A DNA stretch of 64,000 bases, from assembly GCA_963920665.1 (NCBI GenBank), contig OY987263.1, positions 31,856,547-31,920,546 of the forward strand. The letters run 5' to 3'. Numbering within the stretch: position 1 is the stretch's first letter; each line of letters begins with the position of its first letter. The stretch is from Straminergon stramineum (lineage: Eukaryota > Streptophyta > Bryopsida > Hypnales > Calliergonaceae). The notes under the pieces were generated by a model, which had not been told where the DNA came from, did no database searches, and saw nothing but the letters and a program-made list of their open reading frames with translations. Positions 45,370-57,918 of this stretch are shown piece after piece. The position numbers and the translations under genes were made by a program.

Positions 45370-47009
45370 GGGAAGTTTGAAAATCTCATGTGAAAGTGAA
45401 TTGAATGGATGAGAAAGTGCCGCATCATATCTCCCCAACAACTTGTGGTGTTGCTTCTATCTGGCATGGGGGAGTGTTTTAATACATCGTGTAAAATGTT
45501 GGAAATGAGACAGTTATGGTCGCTGTGAATATGGGGGCAACAATAGTGCCTATTTTTTCCTATACATTTTTATATTGATAGGAGCATCAATGCAAGGCTA
45601 CACCCTATGAATCTAAAGGTCAATGACACATTGAGGCATCACTACAGTTTCAAGGCAGAGTATGCCATTGTATCGACATCAGTAATACTTTTAACATCGG
45701 ATGCATGTATACGTTCCCGCTGCTTTGTACAAACAAAGTCAGGAAAGGGAGGAAGGGACCACATTCAACTATGCCAAGTGATGAATTGAAGCCATGGTAT
45801 ATACTCTTTTCCATGTCATGGTATGTTCAAGTGCCTTTCTGGATAGTGATGTTTGTCTGTGTATGTAACATCATTTATGTCGTTTTTGTATAGTAGACCT
45901 TCACTTCTATAACTTTGTACCCTGTCACCAACGAACCAGATGCGCACATGTAGACATAAATCCTTTTTTCACATCGTACTACTCACTTTGAGGATTTGCA
46001 TTAATTTTTGGATTTGGCATCTATTGTGCTGCAGCTCATCACTGATTTGTGACTTGTCCAACAATTTGGTAGTGCACACTTCATAGCAAGTGTAGTCAAT
46101 AGCTTAAGGTGTAGTTGTGTCCAAAAATCAACGCTGATCACTAAGGCCTCGTACGATTGTAAAGTATAGGAGGGGAAGTCAAGAGCACATGGGGCAAAGA
46201 TGATAGGATTCATGGATTGCTTTGTTGTTCTTATGTTAATAGATTTTGAGCTTGTAGGCATCTTGAGAAGTGTGCCATTTGGGATGTGCTAGTAAACATA
46301 ATATGTGTTGTTTGTATGTGATTTCTCTTGTGTGCAAGCTATTCAAATTAAATAATTCTAAAGTCTAGGAGTCAGTGACAGTGAGTTGCTCTGCTCTCCT
46401 CGGGTATTAGCCACTTAGAAATGTCACTGTAGTAGTTCTGCCATTTTCGTAAGTGGAAACCTTTGTCGCTCACGAGAATGAGCAAATTGGAATGTGGGTG
46501 TCGCAAGCTGACGTACACCAATGTCAATTCTAAATCCTTTGTATCTTTTTCTAATATTTTTTGCATTCTTTGTTGTAAAGTAGGCATAGTGGGCTCATCC
46601 ATTGATAATTTTGATATTTCTAGGCGACCTTGAAAGGGATGTAATCTAGGAAGAGAAAAAAAAAGAGTCTTCCTTCATTTTCATTGTCAATTGCAATGCA
46701 AGTGACACTTTTTTTGAATTTGTCAAAGACTCTCTTTGAATTCATGATGAAATCATTTTGCACAACATGCTTTTTGCATTATATTTTTCCTCGTAGTTTT
46801 TGAATCATGGACATGCTTATTTAGGGCTGAAATCTTCAATGCCAAGCTATTGCCCATTTCGGTCAACGCTAAAGTTTACGCAGTCGAACCTTATGATCTT
46901 TACTCTTGCACAATTTTTCAACAATTCTACTATACCATTGAATTCCCAAGAAGCTAACACTGAAGATCCTACGGTAACTGCATGATTTCTCATAAGTGAT
47001 CCTACACAA
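45370..47009. other. Spacer, with possible decayed coding sequence on the minus strand
   Basis: Minus-strand frames at 46001-46261 and 46372-46602 read more like protein than most frames here (TPTFQFAHSREQ-type stretches appear after frame changes), but I recognise no family. Otherwise no feature. Confidence 0.3.
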
Positions 47010-48277
47010 TGCTTTGTGAGCCCCCAATTCATCACCAAGGGCTCACTCTTTTTTTCTTTTTTTCATATTTTGTCATTTTAAATGCACTTTTATATACAAA
47101 AAGCCCAAAAAAGAGGGTAGAACCGAAATAGGAGTGTCACATTCTAATATAGTATTTGGTCTATTTTTAGAATATTATAGCTAGAATGGCCCAACTACGA
47201 GTTGTAAATAGGTTAGAATCCAACTAATCGTGGCAAATTGGTCAATTCTGAGTGATGGGCATATCATGCTCGAAACCCCACATGGAACGGACATCTCTAA
47301 GCTAGATTTGATTGAAGGAACTCTGGTAAGGCATAGGAATTAGTTGTTGGAGATAGGTTGTAGTTTCCCCATTCCACCAACGAAATAGCAAAATCCCAAA
47401 TTGTTGGTTTGCAGATGTTGGAAATACCAAGGCGGGATCGTGGAGGAATCTAAGGTCCAAGGAGGGTGGTTTGGGGTTAAAACCATGCCCACGAACCAAC
47501 GGCAAAGTCGATTTGCCAAGATTCCCTCCAATGTGGAAGATTCCCTGACCACCGAAAATTAAACGAGGGGGTGGAACTTGTCTCCCTTGGGCCAATGTGT
47601 AGAATAAGCATATGAGCCTACACATGTGTTGTGGGATCCCATATGAGGTCCCACGAAAAGTTTCGAAATTTTCTAATAGTCAGAAGATGTCTTTTCAGAC
47701 GGTCAACTACCCAAATCTCTGATGGAAAATTCCTAGAAATTCCCCAAGTGGTGGTAAATTCCCACTAAAAATTAGCATAGCATCATTTATGTTAAAAAGA
47801 TTCCCCAACAAGTTTCACAACATTCTGATAGCCAAAAGTACTCGAACCTGCAACATTCCCTGACAATTAACGGAAATTAAAGTCCATGATGGGTTTGACC
47901 AGCGGAGCGGGAGCATACGAAAGCAGAATGGAGCGCAAGATAGGTCTTTTCTCACTCCCCCGTACCTACTTAGAAGCCTAGGCTAGTTAATTTTGCTAGA
48001 AAAGTCAACCCCCAAAAGTTGGGATTTGCCCTAGTTTTTGGCGTTAAGTTGGCGCTAGGTTTCACTGTGATTTTGAATATAGAAGAGGGGGAAGAGTTCC
48101 TTTGCACTAAGCATGGACTTTTGAAGCCAATGGTGCAATCTGTTTGAGATTTGGAGATAATCTCCAAAAGTTAGTTTAGTGAGCTAGCATAGTATGAAAG
48201 CCTTGAGTTTTGGATGAAAATCCAAGAAGATAAGGTTAACTTAGATGAACAAGGAGAGGTGGGTGCCCAGGAAAGAG

Positions 48278-48285
48278 TATAAAAG
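48278..48285 (+). promoter_or_regulatory. LTR TATA box, copy 2
   Basis: TATAAAAG in the conserved block GAGTATAAAAGGGCACC, at the same relative position as in LTR copy 1. Confidence 0.65.
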
Positions 48286-48784
48286 GGCACCCCTTCTCCT
48301 CTCTCACCACCCCTTTTTTGTGTAACTGGGTCCGTTGGATCCAATTGATGTTGGAATTGTGGCATTTTAGCCACAAACCTTGCAATGGTGTTTTTGGGCA
48401 CTTTTGGCCATTGTTGTTGTTTTTCAAGCCCGTGAGGTCTTTTTGAGTCCCTTGCACCTTGGGTGCGTGTAGTCTTAACCCTTCCAAGCTTGAGCTTGAA
48501 AGTTTGTTTACCTTACCTTGTTACTAGAGCTTGTGCACGTTTACTTTGGGTAGGTCCCTTTCGGCCACCCTCTTTGTCTTGTCATTGTACTAATCCTAGA
48601 GCAACCCCCTATATGACTAGTGATGCCATTTTGGAGGGCCTTTAGTTCACATCGTTGAAGTTACCAACCTATGACGCTAGCCTTCAAGTGTCCAAGGCCT
48701 TTCCTTGTCTTTATCCTTATTCCTAACCAATGATGTGTTATTCCTTGTGAGAGGCACGAGGGGTGAGGGTAGTAGGTGCCGTCT

Positions 48785-48965
48785 GTAGGGCGAAGTTTCG
48801 AACCCCCTAGAGGTAAGAAGGTCTTAGTGGTGTGTTAAAAGAGGGAGCAATGGCGAAGCTTTGAACCCCCGAGGGATAAAAAGTCTTAGCGGTGTGTTAA
48901 AAGAAAGAATGACAGCCAAGCTTTGATCCCCTTTAGGAGTAAATAGTCTTAGCGGTGTGTTAAAA
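48785..48965 (+). repeat. Threefold internal repeat in LTR copy 2
   Basis: A unit of about 60 bp, CGAAGCTTTGAACCCCC followed by AGTCTTAGCGGTGTGTTAAA, occurs three times. LTR copy 1 has two diverged units. Confidence 0.8.
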
Positions 48966-49329
48966 AGCACCTCACATGAGCACTGTGAGACAACATGGCC
49001 CTTTCTTCCATAAGGATTAGTTCCCAAAACATAGTAGAAACAAACCAAGGTTTAGGCCCCCAAAATAGGAGTTAGAGGTCAAGTGAGAGTAGAAGAGAAT
49101 TAAGAGGGACTAAGTGAGGTCCTCCCCCCATGAACCTAGCTATCACTTCCTACCATGAACATGGGTGCCCCCAACCCCCCTTAGTAGTTAGCAAAATGTT
49201 GGCAAAAAAGAAGGAGGTCCAGCCGACCAGGCTAGCATCCAATACTACACTAGCACCAGCTTCCGCTTAGGCCCAACCTCCGTCGAACCTCTAATACTCG
49301 AGAAGGGACGGGATCGAGCATCAAGCGGC

Positions 49330-49530
49330 CGGCATTGGGTTGGCCAGGCATCAGGTGGGGTTCTGTAATTAAACCATCGGGTGGGTCCCATAATTAATCA
49401 TCAAGCTGAGGCTAGGGGCCAGGGGGCCGTAATTAACTATCGGGTGGGGCCATCAGGTTGGGGTTCCATAATTAACCATCGGGTTGGGCTAGGGGCTGAG
49501 GTTCCGTAATTAACCATCAGGTGGGGTTCC
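49330..49530 (+). repeat. GTAATTAACCATCGGGTGG array in LTR copy 2
   Basis: Irregular repeats built on TAATTAACCATCGGGTGGG and GGGGTTCCGTAATT. It occupies the place of a different array in LTR copy 1 (8926-9500). Confidence 0.72.
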
Positions 49531-51058
49531 GTAATTGGGAAGGGCTGTCTAGGGAAGGGAGAGGGGAAGGAAAGTCCAATGGCCAAGAAAGGGCAGCCTA
49601 GGAGGAACGGAGCAGGGTATACTAATCAAAGGAAGGGAGAAGATCAACAAGAGCACCTAGCCACACTAATGAGACCGTTGGGGCATGGAAGCCAATTCCC
49701 CGTCTCCTGTGAACAACACTGAAACAACAAACAAGGCCAAAAGAATGGAAGGAGATTGACAAAGGGGGGGGAACAATTTGAAGGATAGGAGTGGCGGTAA
49801 ATAAGATAGGAGGAGAAATCCCCAAGGCTTACTTAAGCCTTTAGATTAGAATTAGGTGATCACCACAAGATTAAGTGTCAAACGTAAGTATAGGAAGTAA
49901 GACATAGGACATCAAAAGTAACTCAACCTTGGAGGATGGTATGACACGTCCTTGAGATTGTCTTGGTGGGTAGGAAAGGAGGGTAGTTGGGCCACCTTAG
50001 AGTGTGGGAGGAAAGAAAAGGAAGAAAGGGAAAAGAAATAGGATAAAAGAAAAATCAACAACTAAATCCTTGTACCCGTTTATGAGTAGAACGATGGTTC
50101 GCTATCTCACGGCACAGGAGTTCATGGGAGAGGAGGTAGAGCTTCCGGTGGGGGCAAACAGTGATGCGAGTTCTGAGGTATGAGTTAACCCTTTCCAACC
50201 CCTTCCTAGGTCCCTAATTAGAGCCAGTAGCTAGGGCCGAGGCCTACCCCTAGGTCAGACCCTTAGGACTGTAGGTCAGGTCATTTCCCGGGATACAAGC
50301 TTAGAGAAGGGAGCCGGGGCTTTCCAAAACCCTAAGGCACGCCCAAATCGGGTGAAAATTGAGAAAGTTATTGCCGGATGAAAGTTAGAGTCAAATTGGA
50401 TGAAGAATAGCTAAACTCCGAGTTTGACAGAGAATTCAATATATTAGGAGGAAGCTCCCAATTAGAGTCCAGGGCCAAAGAGAAAAGTCAATTCCGAATT
50501 ATAGGTTAGGAGAAATTAGTAGATGAAGTTTGGGTAAGGCTTGGATGAAAATTTAGTAGAAATCCCCGATCAGGGTTCAACTCCAGATCTAGGTAGGGGA
50601 AGTACTTGTGAACCATACCTCTAAATTTCGGGTCTTTCTGAATTGGGGAACTAGGTGTAAATGATGGATGAAGTTGGAGGAACCGAGTAGCGGTCAAACT
50701 TCATCCACCCATAACTTTGGATAGGAAGGTCGGATAGGGTCGACTCTTACGTTTTTAGAAATGGAACGAGATGACCTAAAGGGTTACTAGGATAGTTTTG
50801 CCCTAATGTAGGTTCCGGTGTAGGTTCCATCAAAATTGTCCAGCAGGCCCCCCATCCGGTAGGCCCGAAACTTGGGAAGTAGTTTAAGTGAATCTTGCAA
50901 TTTGGGGATCACTTAGGCACTTAGTAAAAAGATCCATTGCTTGGAAGGCACAATGGACCATGCTTAGACACCTAAAAGTAGGAGTCACTTAGCCAAAACC
51001 CAGAACCTGGTTGTATTCATGAATTACCAAGGGTGGGTAATTTGGCGCTCACATGCTT

Positions 51059-51949
51059 CTAGGAAATTTTTGCACTTCCAGCACCACACTCCGCTTCTGC
51101 AATGATTCAGGTCACTCTAGGGTTAAAGACAAATGGATTTGACTTCTACTAACTACTAACTAATTCTTAGGATCTAAATATATAGTCAACTATTCTCTTT
51201 CTTTGTCTTTTTCTTCTTGTCTTCTATTTAACTTCCAAACCTTGATTAGTGCACCAACATTCCCTAATAGATGTTTGACAATCAACAACTCCTAATCTTC
51301 TTCTACTACTCCAAATACCATACTTTTATGAAGCTAAGTTCATTGTCAACCAAATTTTGGGTTCTAGTGTGAGATCAAGCTCCAGAGCTTTCAATTTGAG
51401 TTTTTTTGCAATGCAGGGAGCATCTTCTAGATGGCATGGATGTGTATGGCTTCAACATAGAAGGGTTGACTAATGAATTTAATTGATATGACCAGTATGT
51501 TCTTCACTCCATCTCCCTAGCTCACTCACTCCTTGGTCACTCACACTCACTGATCATTCACTTTCATTCCCTAGTCACTCACAACTTTAATTGGGGTTTT
51601 TGGAAATTTTATGAAAAAAGTACATTGTGTCTGCAAATTCCTGTCCTTTACCCTCTCTGGCTCCAAATCTGAAATTTCAATAGGAATTCAAAATTCTATC
51701 AAGCAATAGGCATAGGTACGAAATCTAAACTTATCTTAAAAAAATAAAATTTGGGACCCAGTAGGTATCCTCACAATGGAATTTCGTTTCAAAGAAATTG
51801 ATGTATGTGAACTAGATGGGTAGCCAAATCAATCAAGCAACCTTTGGGTTGGTCCAACAACCTCCCTGACAATCTAACAACCTCTCTAACAGGCTAGTTG
51901 GCCATTTGGCTAGGCTGGCTGGCCTAGTTGGTTGTTCTAGTTTTTTTTT
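51059..51949. other. Intergenic DNA, no gene seen
   Basis: A TCACTCACT-rich patch near 51500-51590 and a CAACCTC-rich patch near 51840-51900 are simple-sequence-like. The latter may already belong to the reverse LTR remnant. Confidence 0.45.
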
Positions 51950-54099
51950 ATCTTTGGTTATGGGTCTTTTTCCAACCCCTCAGCAATTGTGTTAACCAAT
52001 TTTTGGAATTCAAGTCCCACTTACAGGATTTAACCCCACACTTAGGTCTCTTTTGGAGGACCCTTTTAATCAAAAACCAAATAGAACTTTTAACCAAGAA
52101 CAAAGCTTCGCCATCTAGGGGGTTAGCCCCAAATTTTAGAATCTATAAGTTAGTCCTAGGTTCAAAGCTTCCTTGTATAGGGTGTTTTAAGCCTTGGTTC
52201 GAACAACAACAAAGTAGTGACAATAGTAGAGAATACATGAAAATATGTTGTAGGGCAATAGATTCGCCATATGGTGGATTAGCACCAATTCATAAGAGAC
52301 AAAGAACAAGTAGTTAGTTAGAACTTGAAGTTCCAGTTAGTACGAATAACAAAGAATAGCAAAGATTGGTTTGCAAGACTTTGGAGGATTGCAACAAACA
52401 TCACCTCCCAAATGACTTGATGACTCATGGTTGAACCACTATTTCTCCACATCAAGGCTTCAGGGGGGATTTCCAACACAAAATTTGTGAAATCCTCACC
52501 AAAAAAGCTTGGTAGGAAATTTAGACTCAAAACACAAGGATTGTTAGTAAATTGCTTGAAAAACTTCCACAATAGCTTAATTGTTTCAAAGGGACCCCCA
52601 TGCCCTTTGAAAGAGCTTTGAAAACATGAACGAAGGGAGCTAAGTGCTCCAAAACAAGTTCAAAAGCAAATGTTTTGGTCTAAGTGACCAAAAATCCAAC
52701 AATGCCAACGAGTCTGGCGAAAACAAAATGCAAAAAAAGAAAAAGAGGTTCTTCCAAATGAAGAAAAAGGGGTGCAAAGTGAGAGGAGGGGAGGCCTTTT
52801 GTACATTTCCAAGGCCTCCTCCCCCCTCAAGTTACCTAACAACTACTCCTAGGAAAAATCTTCAAATTAACTTTTAAATTTCTACCTTATTGTTGTGACT
52901 ACTCTAACTTTTGGAGAAATGCTCCAAACGCCAAATGAATAGTGCCATTGTCTTCAGAAGATCCAAATTACTATGGAAGATCCATGACCCTCTATTCTTG
53001 GCCCATTTCGCAAGCAAAAGCTAGTATTTTGAAAAGCAGTGAAAAAAATCAAAAATTCAAAACTTGGAGTTTGACTTTTCTTAAAGTTTTGACTAGCCAA
53101 GGTTGTTTAGGAGGTTCAAGAAAGTAAGATAAGAGTCCAAGTTGACTTCAATCAAATGTCGTAAGCTTCAGATATGCCAATCAATTCATTAGGAGTTTTA
53201 GAATTCTATTAAAAAACCAATAGTTGCTACATATTCTGATACTTGTTAGTGTCAGAACGTCTTGAAATTTGGTAGGGCACTTTTTATGCTAAAACACACT
53301 ATCTTAATTTTTAGTGGGATTTTACCACTATCTTGGTAATTTCTATGAATTTCCAAATGCTAGTAAATGTAGTTGACTTCCCAAGGAGTCATCTTTTGCA
53401 ATCCAAAAAATTATGAAACCTTTTGGGTAGTTTTGAGGAAGCTTCCAAATTTCAAGTGCACAATTTCATGTCTATGTCACACTTTATGGTAAAGGTGTCA
53501 AAATATCACCTTTCGAATAAATTCCTCTAAAGAGGAATCACTTCCGTACTAGAGAATCTCCACGGACCAACTTTGCCATTACACTCCTAGCGTGTTTTTA
53601 ACTAAAAAACACCTCTCTCCATCCATCAGTCGTATAATCATCGAACTTCTGGATTTTATTTGCAAGAAATAAAGTAACTTTTCTAGTTCTTCACAAATTG
53701 GATGGCAATCTCTACGTGAGTTATTTACATTTATTTCTAGGACCTAGGGAGCCAATTCCCACCTTGAATCTCTAACTCCTATGATCTAACCCTCTATCAC
53801 CATTTCCCAGAGATTTGACCTATTCTAACCCAAATTAGGCATTTTTACCTATCTTTACCAATAGGGCTTAAACTACTCCAAAACCCTAATTGCTCTACTA
53901 AACACCTAATTTGGATATTGGTATTGAGAAAAGAAAGTGTTTAAGGTACTTAGAATTTTAGGACTGACACAACACATTCATAGGAACTTCTACCAAACAT
54001 GCTATAAATACTATTTTCTTGGTCTTTTCTGCTATAAATGATACTAAATGTGAGTAAAACAAAAAAAACAAGGCCCATATGCTAACTACGGGGCTCACA
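51950..54099 (-). mobile_element. Reverse-strand copy of the 4-kb LTR (5' part)
   Basis: Read in reverse it starts TGTGAGCCCC at 54099. It then shows blocks matching the solo LTRs in order: TTTTTAGTGGGATTTTACCA near 53310-53330, the pyrimidine-rich promoter region near 52790 (GAGAGGAGGGGAGG) and GTTCAAAGCTTCC near 52160. It is strongly diverged, and its 3' end is not resolved. No coding sequence seen. Confidence 0.65.
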
Positions 54100-55070
54100 A
54101 AGGCTCACAAAGTGTCCATCTAAGGGTAAACACCCCTCTGTGAAAAAATCTATAATTGGAAATTTTTATTTTATTTTTTTGGTAGAAAGAAAAATGAAAA
54201 ACACATTAGTGGCAATTTTTATCAAAAAATTGTGATTGTGCATGAATTAAAAATGATTATTCAAAGTGGAAGGGGTGTAGGTCGCTACTTCAGCGGTGCT
54301 ATTTTGTGAGCCTGTGAGCATGAGCCTATGAGTGTTGAGCAGGGATTATTTGAGTGTTGAGCTCAAAAATTTGAAAAAGCATTGGAAACTTGCTAATATT
54401 TCAAAAAATAGATTCCATCTTAAACTTTGGATTAAAATTTATAACTTTTTGGAAATTTTAGTACCTACTACCATGGGGCTATTACTATGGACCTATTACC
54501 GTGGATATATAGAATTCAGATGAAAAATCTAATTTTGAATCTTATTTAGATGTATACATTATGAAGATGAAGAATCCAATTGATGTGAAAGATGAATGGA
54601 GATGGAAATAAGTTTGTTTAGAATATTGGTTGATCATTGTCCTATAAGAACATGGACCCTCCCGAGGTCAATGGAAACACACCAATAATTTTTTCTTGAT
54701 GTGTTACTATTGAATTTGTTTAGATTTTTTTTTAAATTGTTGATAAGATTTTTTCACATGTGTCAAAAGAACTTAGCCACACCAAGTTTCATTTTTGTTG
54801 ATCACTATGTTATAGTAGCATGGATCTTCTCAGGGTCAATGGGGGAAGTACCTTCATTTATGTTTTAATGTGTCGATAATTAGACTTGTTAACATTTTAG
54901 AAAAATATTGTTAAAATTGTTGAGATTTTAAGAAAATATTTGGTTGATAGGGATTATTTGTGTCAGGAATGAACTTAGTTATACCTAAATGTTGATTAGT
55001 TGATTATTGTCTTCTTGTGGGACCTCTAAGGGATCGAACTTTTCTGTCTTGATCAAATTGTTGTTTGATT

Positions 55071-55246
55071 GATCACTCCCCTCTTACTACTTGGTACCTC
55101 TCGGCACCAAGGGGAGCCACCCACCCACGGAATCTTTTTTTTAAATTAAATTTAAAATTTTATTTTATTTTATTTTATTTTTCTTTCTAGGATGGGGGGT
55201 CTCCCCTTAGCACCAAGGGGTACCAAGCAACAAGAGAGGAGTGATC
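55071..55246. repeat. Internal inverted repeat of the full copy
   Basis: GATCACTCCCCTCTT at the left is mirrored by AAGAGAGGAGTGATC at the right; counterpart of 40-190. Confidence 0.7.
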
Positions 55247-55391
55247 ATAAAAAAATTAATTTTCAATGGAACAACCATATTTGATTTCAAAAGAATCCTA
55301 ATTAATCATTAATTTTTTTCTTCTTAAAATTTAGTGAAGTCCAATGAATGGCACATCAAGGTTGTTCAAGGGACCACAGTAATAGGTATTA

Positions 55392-55923
55392 CTCCCTCCG
55401 TCCCAAAATGATCTTCCTATTGCACTTTATGACTTGAGAATTGGTCAACTTCAACTTTTGATTGTTACTTGGGACTAACAAAACAACTCCGAGCAATAAT
55501 TTCCCTTCCATCTATGCAATCATCAATCAAAATACAAATTAAATGACTAAAGATGTCAATCAACACTCTTCATCTTTATTTTTTGCATCTCTTTGAGTGT
55601 TTCTTGATTGAAGGAGATGAAGCTTTGGAAGATGGTATAGAGGTCCACACATGGGCTTGGGCTTATACTAAGTGCCTAAAAAACAATGTTCTCACACTCT
55701 ACTATTATATGCCCAGTCATGCTCATTGAAAATGCCCCCAAAATTCCACTTTTCAAAACTCCAAAACTTACTTTGACAAGGGTTCTGAAACTCAAAATTT
55801 CTAGGATACTAGGAGTGTACCAAACCCTACATGCCATGCAAAACAATTTTGAAAAAAATATCATTTTCTACCTTAATCAAGAATACTTTATCCAACAAGA
55901 AGATCATTTTGGGATGGAGGGAG
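55392..55923. mobile_element. Stowaway-like MITE nested in the full copy
   Basis: The ends CTCCCTCCGTCCCAAAATGA and TCATTTTGGGATGGAGGGAG are inverse with one mismatch, continuing for about five more bases. TA lies on both sides (55390-55391 and 55924-55925). CTCCCTCCG ends with a TA duplication are the Stowaway (Tc1/mariner) signature in plants. The copy at 1-441 has the uninterrupted site at 345-346. At 532 bp it is long for the class. Non-coding. Confidence 0.92.
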
Positions 55924-56451
55924 TAATAAAATTTATTAAAAATAGGAAAGTTTAGCCAAAAATTTTAGATGGAATCTCTAAAAAGTTGTATGCTCATAGG
56001 CTCACAAGCTCACACTCACAGGCTCACAAAATAGCAACCCTGGTCGCTACTTATGCTCATAGACTCCACCAATAATCAATGAAAACATGACTTTCAATAG
56101 AACGAGTCCAAAAAATAATAAATGCAATGTTTAGGTTGTTCTTGTGAGTCCTTAATGTGTCCACTTGATGTCAAAAATGACACCATGGGCATGTCTACAC
56201 TCCCCACTAAAAAGGTTGATGAGTCATTACTTCACAATTTACTCCCCACTATTAATAAGATTTCATTGCACTCCATTATCTACACTTCAAATTTAGCTCA
56301 AAGTATCTTAGATAAGAACCCATTTATGAGTGAAGAGCACACATCCTAGTCACCCCTTTCTCCTAATGAGAATCCTAAAATTATGCATATAGGACCACAA
56401 TTTATCACCACACAGAGTTTTTTCCATATGAACTACTAAGTGCGTTATTTC

Positions 56452-56615
56452 CACTAGAAGAAATCTGCATTTGGCTCAACAAAATCTAAATGACTTGTTT
56501 GTTGAGGCAAGCATAAAATTTGCATTGAAAAATGCAGAAAAAAGCAAATTTTGCATTTGCCTCAACAAGCACGTCATGTAGAATTTGTTGAGCCAAACAC
56601 AAATTTCTTTTAGTG
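56452..56615. mobile_element. CACTA-type MITE, 164 bp
   Basis: Begins CACTAGAAGAAATCTGCATT and ends AATTTCTTTTAGTG, with TTC on both sides (56449-56451 and 56616-56618). The inner arms mirror (TTGGCTCAACAAA and TTTGTTGAGCCAA). Confidence 0.88.
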
Positions 56616-56914
56616 TTCTAGCACTTCTAGAAGGGCGGTTCTTAATGCCCAAACTGTTTTTGAGCCATCTCCTATAACCCTTGAAGATCCATAACTCCAA
56701 TAAATCAACACTTTCTAAAAAAAAGTCTATTATTGAAATGTGTTTATTTTTAAAATTTGTAACTACAAGATTTTATTCTTGATTAGCACTAGGGGCTTGT
56801 ATTAAAAATTTAGTAACTGAAAACAATGTACATGTGTGAGAACACAACTTTCAAATTGAAGCAAAATATTTTGCTTAAGATTGCCCAAAATTTTGACAAT
56901 GTGATTATGTTTGA

Positions 56915-57918
56915 CACTAGAAGAAAAATGTGTTCGCTACAACTGACTAAAATGCAACTATGGTCCTATGCAACTACCTTGCAACTACAATCCTTTATAT
57001 TTGCACCAACTTTGACATAGTTACAAAGTAGTTACAAAATGCAATTACAATTATAGGAATGTAACATAAGTTGATGTGAGGTATTTTACATCCAATATTC
57101 ATCAAAATTGTTGATGTGGACAATTTTACATTTTGTAGAGTTCAATGTGTCTATCCACAATTGCATATAATCTAAATTTGATAGCAAAGCAACTCCAATG
57201 CAACTAGACTACAACTGCAATTCAACTAGAGTTTGACTAAAAAATGACTAGACATTAAGTAGAATACAATTAGCGTGCAACTAGGAACCAACTAAATTGA
57301 AACTAGAAAACAATTAGCATGCAACTAGGAAACAACTAAAATGCAACTACTATTAAGTCTTTTATTAATTGTCCCATATCAATTGTCAAGAACACCATTA
57401 GGTTAGACATGTAAGAATTGTAAGTTATAGCATTCATGTGTAATGAATTTTGATAATGAAATTCTCATATTTCTACATTTTGTAGATTTTTACAGTTTGT
57501 TGATTTCTATAATCTATAAATATTTAAAGTTTAAGAAATTTTTGGATTTGACAATCTAAAATTTTAAAATCTACAAATCTATGAATTACAGACAAATTGT
57601 AAATAAGTCGCAAACTAATTGCACATCAGTTAGAAACCAGTTGCACACTAGTAACAAACTAGTTGTACATTAGTTGCAAACCAGTCGCACACAAATAACT
57701 TCCACATAAGCAACCGCATCAAAAGAGTTCATTGTTGAACTTTCAAGTAGGTTGTTGGATGAGAAACAACCTTGAAAAATTTTACAATTGATTTGCAACA
57801 AGTGTGACTTGTCCATTGCAACTGTAGGCTATAAATTGTCACCTAGTTGCAAATGTCTTGTACAACTACAAAACCAATTGAAAGTAGTAGTAGCAGAACC
57901 CCTTGTTTTCTTCTAGTG
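56915..57918. mobile_element. Non-autonomous CACTA element, 1.0 kb
   Basis: The left end CACTAGAAGAAAA is mirrored by TTTTCTTCTAGTG. Flanks are TGA and TAA, so the duplication has one difference. Sub-terminal motifs GCAACTA (left half) and TAGTTGCA (right half) recur many times in opposite orientation, as expected of transposase-binding repeats in CACTA/EnSpm elements. Non-coding. Confidence 0.75.

Larger units (their letters stand above)
47015..51053 (+). mobile_element. Solo LTR, 4.04 kb, copy 2
   Basis: It begins TGTGAGCCCCCAATTC and ends TTTGGCGCTCACA, flanked by TGCTT on both sides (47010-47014 and 51054-51058). It is collinear along its length with 6756-10904, diverged mainly by substitutions and by an internal tandem array. 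No coding region and no second LTR are present at the site. Confidence 0.88.
54291..56042 (+). mobile_element. Long-inverted-repeat DNA transposon, full copy
   Basis: The left end CAGCGGTGCTATTTTGTGAG and the inverse of the right end (CAGGGTTGCTATTTTGTGAG) match except at two bases, and imperfect mirroring extends inward for roughly 200 bp. A 10-bp repeat GTCGCTACTT lies directly outside both ends (54281-54290 and 56043-56052). The long arms and a 9-11-bp duplication would suit a Mutator-like element; the CAGGG start recalls hAT, but an 8-bp duplication does not fit. Non-coding. It contains an inner inverted pair and a Stowaway-like insertion. Confidence 0.83.

Noticed and set aside
54283..56050. 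An 8-bp hAT duplication for the long-armed element
   Set aside because: The eight bases next to each end differ in register; only the 10-bp repeat fits both sides.
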